Shown: piece after piece, positions 19,713 to 28,256 of the stretch | How positions within the stretch are numbered: the first letter of the stretch is position 1 | Layout: every line of letters begins with the position of its first letter | NCBI RefSeq assembly: GCF_027594145.1 | Contig: NZ_JAQFFK010000001.1 | Span: 434,001 to 498,000 of the forward strand | DNA: 64,000 bases | Direction: 5' to 3' | Source of the DNA: Methanococcoides alaskense | GTDB taxonomy: Archaea; Halobacteriota; Methanosarcinia; Methanosarcinales; Methanosarcinaceae | Program-made: the position numbers and the translations under genes | The notes under the pieces: model-generated | Told to the model about the DNA's origin: nothing | The model's input: only the letters and a program-made list of their open reading frames with translations | The model's database searches: none

Positions 19713-21455
19713 ATGGATATAAGGGACAAGGTCTTTGCGGCCACCGGTAAGGTCAAGGCAGATACTATCTTTTTCGGCGGTCTTCTGATCAATGTCAACA
19801 CAAAAGAGATACTGTCTAGGGACATTGCGGTAAAGGGTGGCTATATAGTTGGCATCGGGGATGTTTCTTCCCTTAAAGGCCATGATACTGAGATGATAGA
19901 TGTGACCGGCAAGCATCTCTGTCCCGGGCTAATGGATGGTCATGTTCACTTTGAATCCAGTATGGTGACCTTAAGCCAGTTTGCAGTACCGGCACTGGCA
20001 CATGGAACTACTTCTGTCGTGATCGACCCTCATGAGATCGCGAATGTTCTTGGCAAGGCTGGTATCGAACTTGTCCTCGACGAAGCAGCTACCCTTCCTC
20101 TTAATGCTTTTGTTGCTGTCTCTTCCTGCGTCCCTGCAACTTCCTTTGAGACTGCTGGAGCTTCCATAAATGTTGATGACATTGTATCCCTGATATCCAA
20201 TGAGAACGTTGTCGGACTTGGTGAGATGATGGACTATCCCGGAGTTATCTTTTGTGATGAGGCAAAGCTTTCAATGATACAGGCAGCGCTCAAGGAAAGG
20301 TTGGTCGTTGACGGTCACTGCCCTGCACTTTCCAGGGAGCAGTTGTTCGGCTACATGTGTGCCGGAATATCCACTGACCATGAATCCATCGAATATGAAG
20401 AAGCTCTTGAAAAGCTGCGTCTTGGGATGAAACTAATGATACGGGAAGGTTCGGCTGCAAGATCACTTGATAAATTCCTTCCCCGCCTGATCGAGGATGG
20501 TATTTCCCTTGAAAATGTTTTCTTTGTGACGGATGACAAGCACCCATCTGACCTGTTGAAAGGTTATATGGATGTGATCGTCAGAAGGGCGATAGAACTG
20601 GGACTTTCACCTCTGGATGCTATTTCCATGTGTACGATCAATGCTGCGAAACATTATCGTGTGGACCATATTGTCGGTTCGCTTTCCATGGGAAGAAAGG
20701 CTGACATTATCGTATTGGATGACCTTGATATATTCCTTATAGATTCGGTTTATGCATCTGGCAAACCAGTGGAAAATTTTGTGCCTTCGTACGAATATCC
20801 GGATACAGTGTTCAATACTGTGGAATTCGATACAGTAACTGCCACAGACCTTCAAATAAGATCTAATGCGGACAAGGATCACAGGGTGTGGGTCATTAAA
20901 GTAGTTCCTGACCTTATCGTGACTGAGAAAGAGACCTTTGTATTGCATTCAGAAAAAGATGGCATATTGATGCCTGATGTTGAGAATGATGTGCTTTCTG
21001 TCGCTGTCATTGAAAGGCATGGAAGGAATGGGAACATTGGTGCAGGTTTCATCAAGGGGATGGGCATCAGGAACGGTGCCATCGGGCAAAGCATAGGTCA
21101 TGACAGTCACAATATTGTCGTTACAGGTACCGATCATTCGGATATGGCATTGTGTGCCAATACAATACGCAGCATGAACGGTGGGATATGTGTGGTCAAT
21201 AATGGCAAGGTCGTGGAAAAGCTTGAACTTCCATTTGCAGGTATTTTGAGCACATTGCCTGCGGATGATGTTGAAAAGAAGCTCAATGATCTTCATAAAG
21301 CAGTAAAAGAAACAGGTTGTATCCTTCCTGCTCCATTTATCACACATTCTTTCATAGCGCTTCCGGTAATACCTTCTTTGCGGCTTACCGACATGGGGCT
21401 CTTTGATGTGGATGAGTTCAGTCTTATATCTCCAATAGATGAAATAATGGATTGA
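19713..21455 (+). CDS. ade: Adenine deaminase
   Basis: An amidohydrolase of about 580 residues that converts adenine to hypoxanthine and ammonia in purine salvage. Metal and active-site motifs are GLMDGHVHFESSMVTLSQF, DPHEIANVLG, VVDGHCPALSREQL, GISTDHESIEYEEA and FVTDDKHPSDLLKGYMD, in the order found in Ade. The C-terminal part carries NIVVTGTDHSDMALCANTI and a MNGGICVVNNGKV motif, as in the family. The ORF is open from ATG 19644, which overlaps lhr, but its first 23 residues look unlike protein. A TATA-like CTTATACTT near 19680-19688 would start transcription almost at ATG 19713, suggesting a leaderless message; ATG 19701 is also possible. Confidence 0.9.
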   Translation: MDIRDKVFAATGKVKADTIFFGGLLINVNTKEILSRDIAVKGGYIVGIGDVSSLKGHDTEMIDVTGKHLCPGLMDGHVHFESSMVTLSQFAVPALAHGTTSVVIDPHEIANVLGKAGIELVLDEAATLPLNAFVAVSSCVPATSFETAGASINVDDIVSLISNENVVGLGEMMDYPGVIFCDEAKLSMIQAALKERLVVDGHCPALSREQLFGYMCAGISTDHESIEYEEALEKLRLGMKLMIREGSAARSLDKFLPRLIEDGISLENVFFVTDDKHPSDLLKGYMDVIVRRAIELGLSPLDAISMCTINAAKHYRVDHIVGSLSMGRKADIIVLDDLDIFLIDSVYASGKPVENFVPSYEYPDTVFNTVEFDTVTATDLQIRSNADKDHRVWVIKVVPDLIVTEKETFVLHSEKDGILMPDVENDVLSVAVIERHGRNGNIGAGFIKGMGIRNGAIGQSIGHDSHNIVVTGTDHSDMALCANTIRSMNGGICVVNNGKVVEKLELPFAGILSTLPADDVEKKLNDLHKAVKETGCILPAPFITHSFIALPVIPSLRLTDMGLFDVDEFSLISPIDEIMD

Positions 21456-21608
21456 ACTTTTTCTTATTATCTGTAAACATTTGGGCAATATGAAGGTTGC
21501 AGAGAGGTCCGACCAAATAGACCTTTAAGACAATATAAAAGAGAAAAACAGTGGTATGCAAGGCCTTACCTGACAAAGATGATGTCTGCATGCCCTTATT
21601 AAAATGTC

Positions 21609-22841
21609 TTATCCGAATTTTTCAATGTAGTCTTTGTATGCTCTGATATATTCTGCATGTGGCCAGATAAGGGGAATGGTCACATATGCCATACCATCCT
21701 TCCATTTTGGATGGTTGCGTACATTCTCTATCATGGTCAGCTTACTATCTCTCAGTATCTTCGCATTGGTATAATCCTCTAGCCACATCTCGAAACGTTC
21801 TATGGTTGAAATGTGTTCGGGCAGGAGATAGTTGTGAGCCATATCGACCACCCAGCCAAGATACATTTCTGCCATGTCCTGGTCATCAATGGCAGTGTAA
21901 TGGCTTGCCAGTTGACAGGTAAAATGACACCATGGTCCATATCCGCCATTGTTCCTGCCCCACATCTCAGGGTAGCGGTTCAATCCGCCTATTTCTTTAT
22001 CCCAGAGATTTTCATGGATCCTTCTGACAGTATAACGGTTCTTAATATCCTGTTGTTCAATGATACCAAAGTAGGCAGGAGCATATTCGACAACATCTAC
22101 ATCAATGACACTGGATGCAAAAGCATCGTAACCAATGGGGTTGCTGTTCTTTTCTTTTACACGTATGCACTTGATGAACGATCGCCTTCTGGGACTGTAC
22201 ATTCGGGTAAGGATCGCCTCTTTTATCTTTTCAGCTTCCATTTCCCATGTGGTAACATCCTTTCCTAACGCAGCTCCCATTTTCACCGCAGCTTGTATTC
22301 CGGCACAGCAGGCACAATTTGCATATATCTCAAATCCATGCTCGTATGCCGGATATTCGTGAATACTGTTTATAGTATGTACAAGATCGACCTCTTCATT
22401 CTTGTTCATGAGAATGAATTCGACTGCTTTTGAAACGGTCTCCCAGTGCTTTTCAACAAAATCCTTGTCTGCCAGTTTTTCAAAGAACATCCCACCAGTA
22501 GCTTCAAAATATTTTCCCATGGAATAAAGGACCAAACCATTTCCATCTATCTGAAGGTCTTTATAACTGGCATCATTTCCATCGACATCATATCTCTGAG
22601 AAAATTCTCCAAGAGGCTTTTGGGAATTAAGTACAAATTCAAGTCCTTTCTTTGCTTCATCCATCATGTCTGCTGCAATACATCCCAGAATATCTATAGA
22701 GTGATCTCTGGGGTAAATGAAAGGGTAACGTGTTCCCGGGGGACTTGCATAGAATCCTCCTTTCTCATGCTGGTTGTCTTTCAGTATCTTCACACTGTTC
22801 TCGTAAAGCCTTTCTGCTTCGATCAGATTCAATGGTCTCAC
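21609..22841 (-). CDS. GH15-like glycoside hydrolase (alpha/alpha-barrel)
   Basis: A 410-residue cytoplasmic protein with the (alpha/alpha)6-barrel sequence character of GH15 and related glucosidases. Visible pieces are GTRYPFIYPRDHSIDILGCI near residue 35, LQIDGNGLVLYSMGKYFEAT near 95 and LNRYPEMWGRNNGGYGPWCH near 285. The acidic residues in the PRD and PE motifs are candidates for catalysis. It overlaps the preceding small gene by GTGA. A TTG at 22830-22832 with AAGGAGTGA five bases ahead may be the true start. It sits in the gpgP operon, so hydrolysis or remodelling of glucosylglycerate or another glucoside is a reasonable guess. It could also be an unrelated trehalase- or glucoamylase-like enzyme. 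Confidence 0.7.
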   Translation of the reverse strand: MRPLNLIEAERLYENSVKILKDNQHEKGGFYASPPGTRYPFIYPRDHSIDILGCIAADMMDEAKKGLEFVLNSQKPLGEFSQRYDVDGNDASYKDLQIDGNGLVLYSMGKYFEATGGMFFEKLADKDFVEKHWETVSKAVEFILMNKNEEVDLVHTINSIHEYPAYEHGFEIYANCACCAGIQAAVKMGAALGKDVTTWEMEAEKIKEAILTRMYSPRRRSFIKCIRVKEKNSNPIGYDAFASSVIDVDVVEYAPAYFGIIEQQDIKNRYTVRRIHENLWDKEIGGLNRYPEMWGRNNGGYGPWCHFTCQLASHYTAIDDQDMAEMYLGWVVDMAHNYLLPEHISTIERFEMWLEDYTNAKILRDSKLTMIENVRNHPKWKDGMAYVTIPLIWPHAEYIRAYKDYIEKFG

Positions 22842-23368
22842 TCCTTGTCAGGATGCTGGATCTTGCTAACGTAATACGATCTTTCGAGGTATTTGTCCAC
22901 TTCTTCTTTATTCATCCCAGCCCTTTCAATGGCTTTTTCGTTATACACATTATTATGTGTCCGAGGGCATTTTGCGCCTACATTGAGAAGTTCGACACCA
23001 GCGAGCTCAGCACGCTTTCTGGTATAACTGTGATAAAGGATTCCGGTAACGGTTGTAAGTGCCGGATATTTCCATCCATCCTCAGCTTCCGCCATTTTTC
23101 TGTTGGAGATATTTACAAGTTCGGTGAACTGTGAAGGACGCTCGCCGTACATCTGGATGAAATCCAAGATCATGTTGGAGAACGGGCAGAGTGGTACGTA
23201 ATTGATATCATTTTCACGTGCACCTTCAAATCCTGGTCCTTCGATCTCTGCAAGTTTAATCCCTATCTTTTGGAGCCAGTCAGTTGTCTCTTCCAGTCCG
23301 TCTTTGTCCACCATCTCGATTATGCCCAATAAAAAGGCCTTTGAGATCATATTTTCAACGCGTATCAA
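22838..23368 (-). CDS. Conserved protein of unknown function in the glucosylglycerate operon
   Basis: A 176-residue soluble protein starting at TTG 23366-23368, with AGGGGGT six bases ahead. No family is recognised. It contains two cysteines in proline-bearing contexts (YVPLCPFSNMILDF near residue 60 and VGAKCPRTHNNVYNEKA near 130) and a helical N-terminus (MISKAFLLGIIEMVDKDGLE). These could bind a metal or act in redox, but nothing decisive is seen. It lies between gpgP and the GH15-like gene on the same strand, with a four-base overlap to the latter, so it is very likely part of the same pathway or of its regulation. Confidence 0.65.
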   Translation of the reverse strand: MIRVENMISKAFLLGIIEMVDKDGLEETTDWLQKIGIKLAEIEGPGFEGARENDINYVPLCPFSNMILDFIQMYGERPSQFTELVNISNRKMAEAEDGWKYPALTTVTGILYHSYTRKRAELAGVELLNVGAKCPRTHNNVYNEKAIERAGMNKEEVDKYLERSYYVSKIQHPDKE

Positions 23369-23397
23369 TTAATTACCCCCTTTATTCTCAAGTATGC

Positions 23398-24216
23398 TCA
23401 AATGCTATCGTTTTTTCCGATAAGGTTCATTATCGCATTGTTCCAGCCGACAGGCCCAATACCTTCAGCATGTCTTATCTCTGTAAGTATTATCGATGGA
23501 TCATATTTACCATCCGGCTTTTGCACAAGGAATGGGATATCAACGGCTTTTAGCATTGGAAGATCGTTCAGGCTATCTCCTAATGCTATTGTGATGATCT
23601 CTGTGAATTGTTGCCTGTATATCTCAGTCAAAGCCCTGACAGCTTTTCCTTTGTCATTGTCTCCCATAATATGCCAGTAGCGTCCCCCTTTTGTATAGTT
23701 CAGTCCGGCAGCGTGTATCAGTTCGATGACCTTTGCAGTTGCATTCTCATCTTCTTCAATCCTGAATGCTTCATCATATTCTCGCATTTTGGCAAGCTTT
23801 GCAGATCGGATGTCAAGGCCTGTGTCCTTGCTCACACCCTCAGCATCGAGGTCGCCAAATCCTGTTATCTTAAAACTGGTCTTCTTGCGGATATCTTCAA
23901 GAACTTCCCTGATCCTGGTATAAGATGTTCCAAATTCTATAACTTTATAATTACCGATCTCACGTGCTTCTTTCAGCTCAATGCTGAAATGATCCTTTGG
24001 TATGAAGATAGCTCCTCCGTTCTCTGATATGAACGGATGGTGGCATTCAAGTTCATCAACATATACTTCAAGTTCTGCACGTGTCTTGCTTGTGCAGAAT
24101 ATCAATGGTATCTCTTTCTCTTTTAAGAGCTCAAGTGCTGGCCTTGCAGCATCATATGAGTATGTTTCATGGTCTATCAGCGTGCCATCAAGATCTGTAA
24201 AGATGATGTGTTTCAA
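23398..24216 (-). CDS. gpgP: Glucosyl-3-phosphoglycerate phosphatase (MpgP/GpgP, HAD type IIB)
   Basis: A 272-residue HAD-superfamily phosphatase. Motif I is FTDLDGTLIDHETYSYD at the N-terminus (nucleophile and acid Asp), motif II is IFCTSKTRAE near residue 40, then HPFISENGGAIFIP. Motifs III/IV are GDNDKGKAVRAL near 185 and ALGDSLNDLPML near 215. This arrangement is that of mannosyl/glucosyl-3-phosphoglycerate phosphatases. It removes phosphate from glucosyl-3-phosphoglycerate to give the compatible solute glucosylglycerate; the pair GpgS/GpgP is known from Methanococcoides burtonii. Start is TTG with a G-rich ribosome site. It is divergent from gpgS with 237 bases between, and heads a three-gene minus-strand operon. 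Confidence 0.88.
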   Translation of the reverse strand: MKHIIFTDLDGTLIDHETYSYDAARPALELLKEKEIPLIFCTSKTRAELEVYVDELECHHPFISENGGAIFIPKDHFSIELKEAREIGNYKVIEFGTSYTRIREVLEDIRKKTSFKITGFGDLDAEGVSKDTGLDIRSAKLAKMREYDEAFRIEEDENATAKVIELIHAAGLNYTKGGRYWHIMGDNDKGKAVRALTEIYRQQFTEIITIALGDSLNDLPMLKAVDIPFLVQKPDGKYDPSIILTEIRHAEGIGPVGWNNAIMNLIGKNDSI

Positions 24217-24387
24217 AATACGCCCCCCGGCAAATATTCTGTGTGCAGTGTCTGTTGCTGCTGCTTATACTGAATACTATAATTTGTTATTTTCTTTATT
24301 ATAAAAGCTTATATTGTATGTCCTATATATAGGTACTCTAGTCATTAACATTATATTCCTTAATATCGTCAATCTGGGGGTTGGCAT

Positions 24388-24419
24388 CTTTATAAAGAGT
24401 TACATGGGAGTTAACTCTT
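24388..24419 (+). promoter_or_regulatory. gpgS promoter: TATA box with overlapping inverted repeat
   Basis: CTTTATAAAG at about 24389-24397 is a clear archaeal TATA box, placed to start transcription near 24415-24420, about 35 bases before gpgS. Overlapping its 3' edge is an inverted repeat, AAGAGTTA at 24395-24402 and TAACTCTT at 24412-24419. This is where a repressor could block TBP/TFB or polymerase. Recognition by a particular regulator is not known. Confidence 0.55.
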
Positions 24420-24453
24420 GAATTATGGATGCTTTCGCTATTCGGGGAGTTAA

Positions 24454-25668
24454 ATGGATTTTTATCAAGAATACATTACAACGATTCATGATTTTTGTAT
24501 CGACAAAGAACAGCTTGTTAAAAGAATAGAGGGGCTAAAGGAAAGCAGACCTGCTTCACTTATCATTCCTATTCTTTACAAAGAGGTTGAAAACCCTCCT
24601 CTTAAAAAGATAATCACAGATCTTAATGAATGTACTTACCTAAGTCAGGTCGTGATCGCTCTGGCGGCTGAATCTACTGAACAGTACGTGCATGTGGTCG
24701 AATATTTTAAAGACCTTAAACTTCCCCATATTATCGTATGGTGCGATGGTCCGCGGATAAAACAGATCATTTTCGATATGAAAAAGAAAGGTATCGATCT
24801 TACATCTTTTAAGGGAAAGGGAAAGGATGTATGGATAGCTACTGGCATAGCAACTCTTGATTCGTATGCTATTGCTTACCACGATGCGGACATTGTGACA
24901 TATTCGGTGGATTTTCCGGCAAAGCTCCTTTATCCTATTGTCGAGACCGAACTTAATTTCTTTTTCAATAAAGGCTACTACGCAAGGATCGATATGGATG
25001 GTATGGCCATGCATGGGCGTGTTTTTCGGCTTTTTGTCCGGCCTTTGCTCGATACTTTGCAATCCGAGTCTAAAGCAGATATTTTGAGATATTTCCTTGC
25101 TTTCAGGTATACTCTTGCAGGGGAGTTCGCTATGACCAGTGACCTTGCCATGAACATACGCATTCCTGCTGACTGGGGGCTTGAAGTTGGTCTTCTCGCA
25201 GAGGTTTACAGGAACGCTACAACAAAAAAGATCTGTCAGATCGATCTGGGTTATTATGACCACAAACATCAGGACATAGGTGCAAATAGATCCGAAGGTC
25301 TTTGCAAGATGGTGGGTGATATTTTCACAACATTTATGCGCGTTGTGACGGAGTCTACGGATAATCGCATTTCAGAAGCATACCTCCATGGGATACATGT
25401 CAGGTATAAACGATTAGGTCAGGACCTTATCCGAAGATATCATGCGGATGCTCTTTGCAATGGGCTTTATTATAACAGGCATGAGGAAGAGACGTATGTG
25501 GATATGTTCGCACGTGTGATAAGAAATGCTGGTGATGATTATAGGCATGATCCTTCTGATGTGCTGATGCCGGACTGGACCCGGGCTCTTTCTGCTGTAC
25601 CTGACCTCAGGGAAAAATTATACGAGGCATGCATTGCTGATGTCAAGGAGTATTGTGAAGAGGGGTGA
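24454..25668 (+). CDS. gpgS: Glucosyl-3-phosphoglycerate synthase (GT81)
   Basis: A 404-residue GT-A retaining glucosyltransferase making glucosyl-3-phosphoglycerate from NDP-glucose and 3-phosphoglycerate, the first step to the osmolyte glucosylglycerate. The N-terminal nucleotide-binding part includes ASLIIPILYKEVENPPLKKI. A donor-binding segment GKGKDVWIATGIATLD near residue 125 is followed by AIAYHDADIVTYS (the D-x-D metal motif). MNIRIPADWGLEVGLLAEVY near 235 matches the IPADWGLE-type motif of GpgS/MpgS-like enzymes. ATG is preceded by GGGGAGTTAA. Length and layout agree with the characterised M. burtonii type. It is transcribed away from gpgP, sharing a promoter region with it. Confidence 0.9.
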   Translation: MDFYQEYITTIHDFCIDKEQLVKRIEGLKESRPASLIIPILYKEVENPPLKKIITDLNECTYLSQVVIALAAESTEQYVHVVEYFKDLKLPHIIVWCDGPRIKQIIFDMKKKGIDLTSFKGKGKDVWIATGIATLDSYAIAYHDADIVTYSVDFPAKLLYPIVETELNFFFNKGYYARIDMDGMAMHGRVFRLFVRPLLDTLQSESKADILRYFLAFRYTLAGEFAMTSDLAMNIRIPADWGLEVGLLAEVYRNATTKKICQIDLGYYDHKHQDIGANRSEGLCKMVGDIFTTFMRVVTESTDNRISEAYLHGIHVRYKRLGQDLIRRYHADALCNGLYYNRHEEETYVDMFARVIRNAGDDYRHDPSDVLMPDWTRALSAVPDLREKLYEACIADVKEYCEEG

Positions 25669-25780
25669 TATCCTTCTCCTTGATATATTGTCTTTTTCGA
25701 ATGGATGACATAAAGACATCCTTAAATATCATCTCACCAGCAATACATTATTCTTTTTAGTATCAGGAGACTTTGTTAAT

Positions 25781-26935
25781 ATGAGCCCTTTATCATTATC
25801 CAAAAGATCGGTCAATATTCCTCCGTTCTATGTGATGGAAGTTCTTGAAAGTGCACAGAAATTGGAACATGAAGGCAAAGATGTGGTGCATCTTGAGATC
25901 GGGGAGCCGGATTTTCCAACAGCACCTCACATATGTGAGGCTGCTCATCAGGCTTTGACCTCATGCAAGACACGATATACTCACAGTCTGGGCATTTACG
26001 AGCTCAGAACTGCGATAGTCGATGATTATAATAACCGGTTCGGACTCGACCTGGTTCCCGAACAAGTGCTTGTAACTTCCGGCACAAGTCCGGCTCTTAT
26101 GCTAAGTTTCATGGCCCTTCTGGATCAGGGCGATAAGGTGCTGCTTCCGAACCCCCATTATGCGTGTTATCCGAATTTTGCAACCGCTCTTGGCTCTGTT
26201 CCCAGTTTTGCATATACTTCTGAGGAGAACGGGTTCGGGCTGACACCGGAACTTGTTTCCGAGAATATGGAAGAAGATACGAAAGCCATCCTTGTGAACA
26301 GTCCTTCAAATCCCACGGGTTATGTCATGTCTTCAAGAGAGATGCAGGGTATCGCTGAGGTGGCTGGTGATGTTCCTATCATTTCGGATGAGATCTATCA
26401 GGGACTTGTGTATGAGGGCGAGGACCACAGTATCCTTGAATATACTGATAATGCGTTCGTTCTGAACGGTTTTTCAAAGAAGTACTGTATGACAGGCTGG
26501 CGACTTGGTTATTTGATAGCTCCGCCTGATTGTATGAGGGTGTTGCAGAAATTACAGCAGAACTTCTTCATCTGTGCCAATAGTTTCGTTCAGGAAGCGG
26601 GTATTGCTGCCCTTGAAGGTCCACAGGACCATGTGGATAAGATGGTGGCCACCTATGATGAGCGCAGGAAGTATCTTCTGAAACGCCTGAAGGATATAGG
26701 GTTCAATATAGGGTACGAGCCAAAAGGAGCTTTCTATGTTCTTGCTGATGCACGGGAGTTCGGTTCAGATTCTCTGGAGATGAGCCGCAGGATATTAAAC
26801 GAAGCAGGGGTAGCTGTGACTCCGGGAATTGACTTTGGCAGCGGTGCGGAAGGTTATATCAGATTCTCGTATGCGAACAGTCTTGAGAATATCGAGGAAG
26901 GTATTAGAAGGCTCGATGGTTTTTTGAATGGATGA
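25781..26935 (+). CDS. Class I/II aminotransferase (aspartate-aminotransferase-like)
   Basis: A 384-residue fold-type-I PLP enzyme. Motifs are VVHLEIGEPDFPTAP near residue 35, RYTHSLGIYELRTAI near 65, LVTSGTSPALMLSF near 95, AILVNSPSNPTGYVMS near 170, and ISDEIYQGLVYEGE (Asp and Tyr contacting PLP). NGFSKKYCMTGWRLGYLIAP near 235 holds the PLP lysine, and GYIRFSYANSLENIEEG the carboxylate-binding Arg near the end. Such proteins act in aspartate, alanine or aromatic amino acid metabolism; specificity cannot be fixed here. An AGGAGA site stands eleven bases before ATG. It appears to be a single-gene unit between gpgS and the TRAM gene. Confidence 0.9.
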   Translation: MSPLSLSKRSVNIPPFYVMEVLESAQKLEHEGKDVVHLEIGEPDFPTAPHICEAAHQALTSCKTRYTHSLGIYELRTAIVDDYNNRFGLDLVPEQVLVTSGTSPALMLSFMALLDQGDKVLLPNPHYACYPNFATALGSVPSFAYTSEENGFGLTPELVSENMEEDTKAILVNSPSNPTGYVMSSREMQGIAEVAGDVPIISDEIYQGLVYEGEDHSILEYTDNAFVLNGFSKKYCMTGWRLGYLIAPPDCMRVLQKLQQNFFICANSFVQEAGIAALEGPQDHVDKMVATYDERRKYLLKRLKDIGFNIGYEPKGAFYVLADAREFGSDSLEMSRRILNEAGVAVTPGIDFGSGAEGYIRFSYANSLENIEEGIRRLDGFLNG

Positions 26936-27319
26936 TTGCTGAAGGTCTAATAATTAACGTAAAATAATCTAGTATAATTTGGAATGTGCCTGGAAATGCT
27001 GGAAATTGGGATCTATCACGCCATTAAAATTATATGACTGTAAATATATTTAAATTAATAGAAGATGGGTTTTTCTAAGGGTACTTTACATTACATGAAA
27101 CAGAATGCCAAGAATGATAAACCGTTTACTCTCAATTCTTATGTAAGGGGGAGGTTGGAATAACTATCTACATAGATGGAAGGAATGATCCAGATATGTT
27201 TAAGAAGAAAAAGAAAACAATTCTTCAAAACCAATTATTGTTTCAAATTTTTAAGTGTCGTGAAAATATAAACCTGTTTAGTTTTTTTGTATTAAATTGA
27301 AACGCTTATGGACAAAAAG
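26936..27319. other. AT-rich gap before the TRAM gene
   Basis: About 380 bases without a supported gene. Two short plus-strand open stretches occur, one from ATG 27095 and one running to 27299 with a lysine-rich peptide, but neither has a convincing ribosome site or motif. Confidence 0.45.
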
Positions 27320-27485
27320 CTATATATAGTATTTAATCATTGTAAGTGTGCTTTTAGAGTTTAAAACTACTTTGATAAATTATAAGTCTAGATGGTATTG
27401 CCTTAATCGTATTTACTATTTTTTCGTATATTTAACCAAACGGTTGTATTTCTTTTTAAGCAAATACTTAAAGGACGTGAAATAT
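27320..27485 (+). promoter_or_regulatory. Promoter and long 5' leader of the TRAM gene
   Basis: CTATATATAG at 27320-27329 is a strong TATA box. Transcription should start about 25 bases on, near 27350, which leaves a leader of roughly 135 bases before the TTG start at 27486. The leader is AT-rich and contains GGACGTGA (27473-27480) as ribosome site. An unusually long leader on a presumed cold-responsive RNA chaperone gene suggests control at the RNA level, though this is inference. Confidence 0.55.
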
Positions 27486-27692
27486 TTGTTTAACAATAAT
27501 AATGATGAAAGTGCTCCAGTAGAAGCTGGCGAAAGCTATGACGTAACGATCGAAGATATTGCAAGAGAGGGAGATGGCATCGCAAGAGTAAATGGGTTTG
27601 TGATTTTTGTACCAAACGCATCAGTTGGCGATGAAGTGACTATCAAGGTCACCAAAGTAGCTCGTAAATTCGCATTTGGCGAATTAGTTTAA
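27486..27692 (+). CDS. TRAM-domain protein (small RNA chaperone, Ctr-like)
   Basis: A 68-residue protein that is essentially one TRAM domain: AGESYDVTIEDIAREGDGIA, FVIFVPNASVGDEV, then TIKVTKVARKFAFGELV. The frame is open further upstream, but the extra residues are unlike protein. TTG 27486, giving MFNNNNDESAPVEAGE, has GGACGTGA about six bases ahead and matches the size of stand-alone archaeal TRAM proteins. In Methanococcoides burtonii such proteins (Ctr1-3) are cold-responsive and act as RNA chaperones replacing CspA-type proteins. A hairpin terminator follows, so it is a single gene. Confidence 0.9.
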   Translation: MFNNNNDESAPVEAGESYDVTIEDIAREGDGIARVNGFVIFVPNASVGDEVTIKVTKVARKFAFGELV

Positions 27693-27724
27693 TTACTACA
27701 CTTAATAGTTAATTAAGCGTGATT

Positions 27725-27747
27725 GGAAGACCAAGTTTTGGTTTTCC
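27725..27747 (+). terminator. Terminator of the TRAM gene
   Basis: GGAAGACC and GGTTTTCC pair over eight positions (one G-T pair) around a seven-base loop, followed by a T-rich stretch (ATTCTTACTTTTTATTC). Confidence 0.65.
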
Positions 27748-28029
27748 ATTCTTACTTTTTATTCTCTCAAAAATTAATAGATTATTTGAAAAGAATTCGG
27801 TTCTTTAGGGATTGTAACTATCACAATTTATCTTTCCTAAATAATGATCATTAATTGCTTGTGAGAATTTGCTTTAATGTAATTTGATACAAACCACATT
27901 AAAGATGGAGTACACCATATACAATAAACCTTTTTTCAAGGTTTATGGTAATTGGTAAAGATTTCTTATTCATTTTGTATAGATGAACAAATGTTCATTC
28001 GTTTTATTATATTTGTTGTAGGATCTATA

Positions 28030-28233
28030 ATGTGTGATAAACCAAAATGTACTTTTTACGGTGCCACTAATGACATCAATGCCTTGATTGGTTGTGTTAT
28101 TAGAACATTAGATAAAGCTGATATGGGTAAAGAGAAACTCGAATACATCAGGAAGATCAATCGTGATGGAAACATGTTCGATTCAGCTATTAAAATTTCA
28201 AGTAATTATGTAGAATTTGTGGAAATTGAATAA
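28030..28233 (+). CDS. Small hypothetical protein
   Basis: A 67-residue soluble protein from ATG 28030, which has AGGA eight bases ahead; the frame is open upstream to 27952 but without a site. The N-terminus has two Cys (MCDKPKCTFYGATND), followed by helical text (LIGCVIRTLDKADMGKEKLE). No family is recognised. It stands alone between the TRAM gene and a pseudogene. Codon content looks real, and the weak upstream context leaves moderate confidence. Confidence 0.5.
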   Translation: MCDKPKCTFYGATNDINALIGCVIRTLDKADMGKEKLEYIRKINRDGNMFDSAIKISSNYVEFVEIE

Positions 28234-28256
28234 ATTTTCATAAATAACTTTTATAA

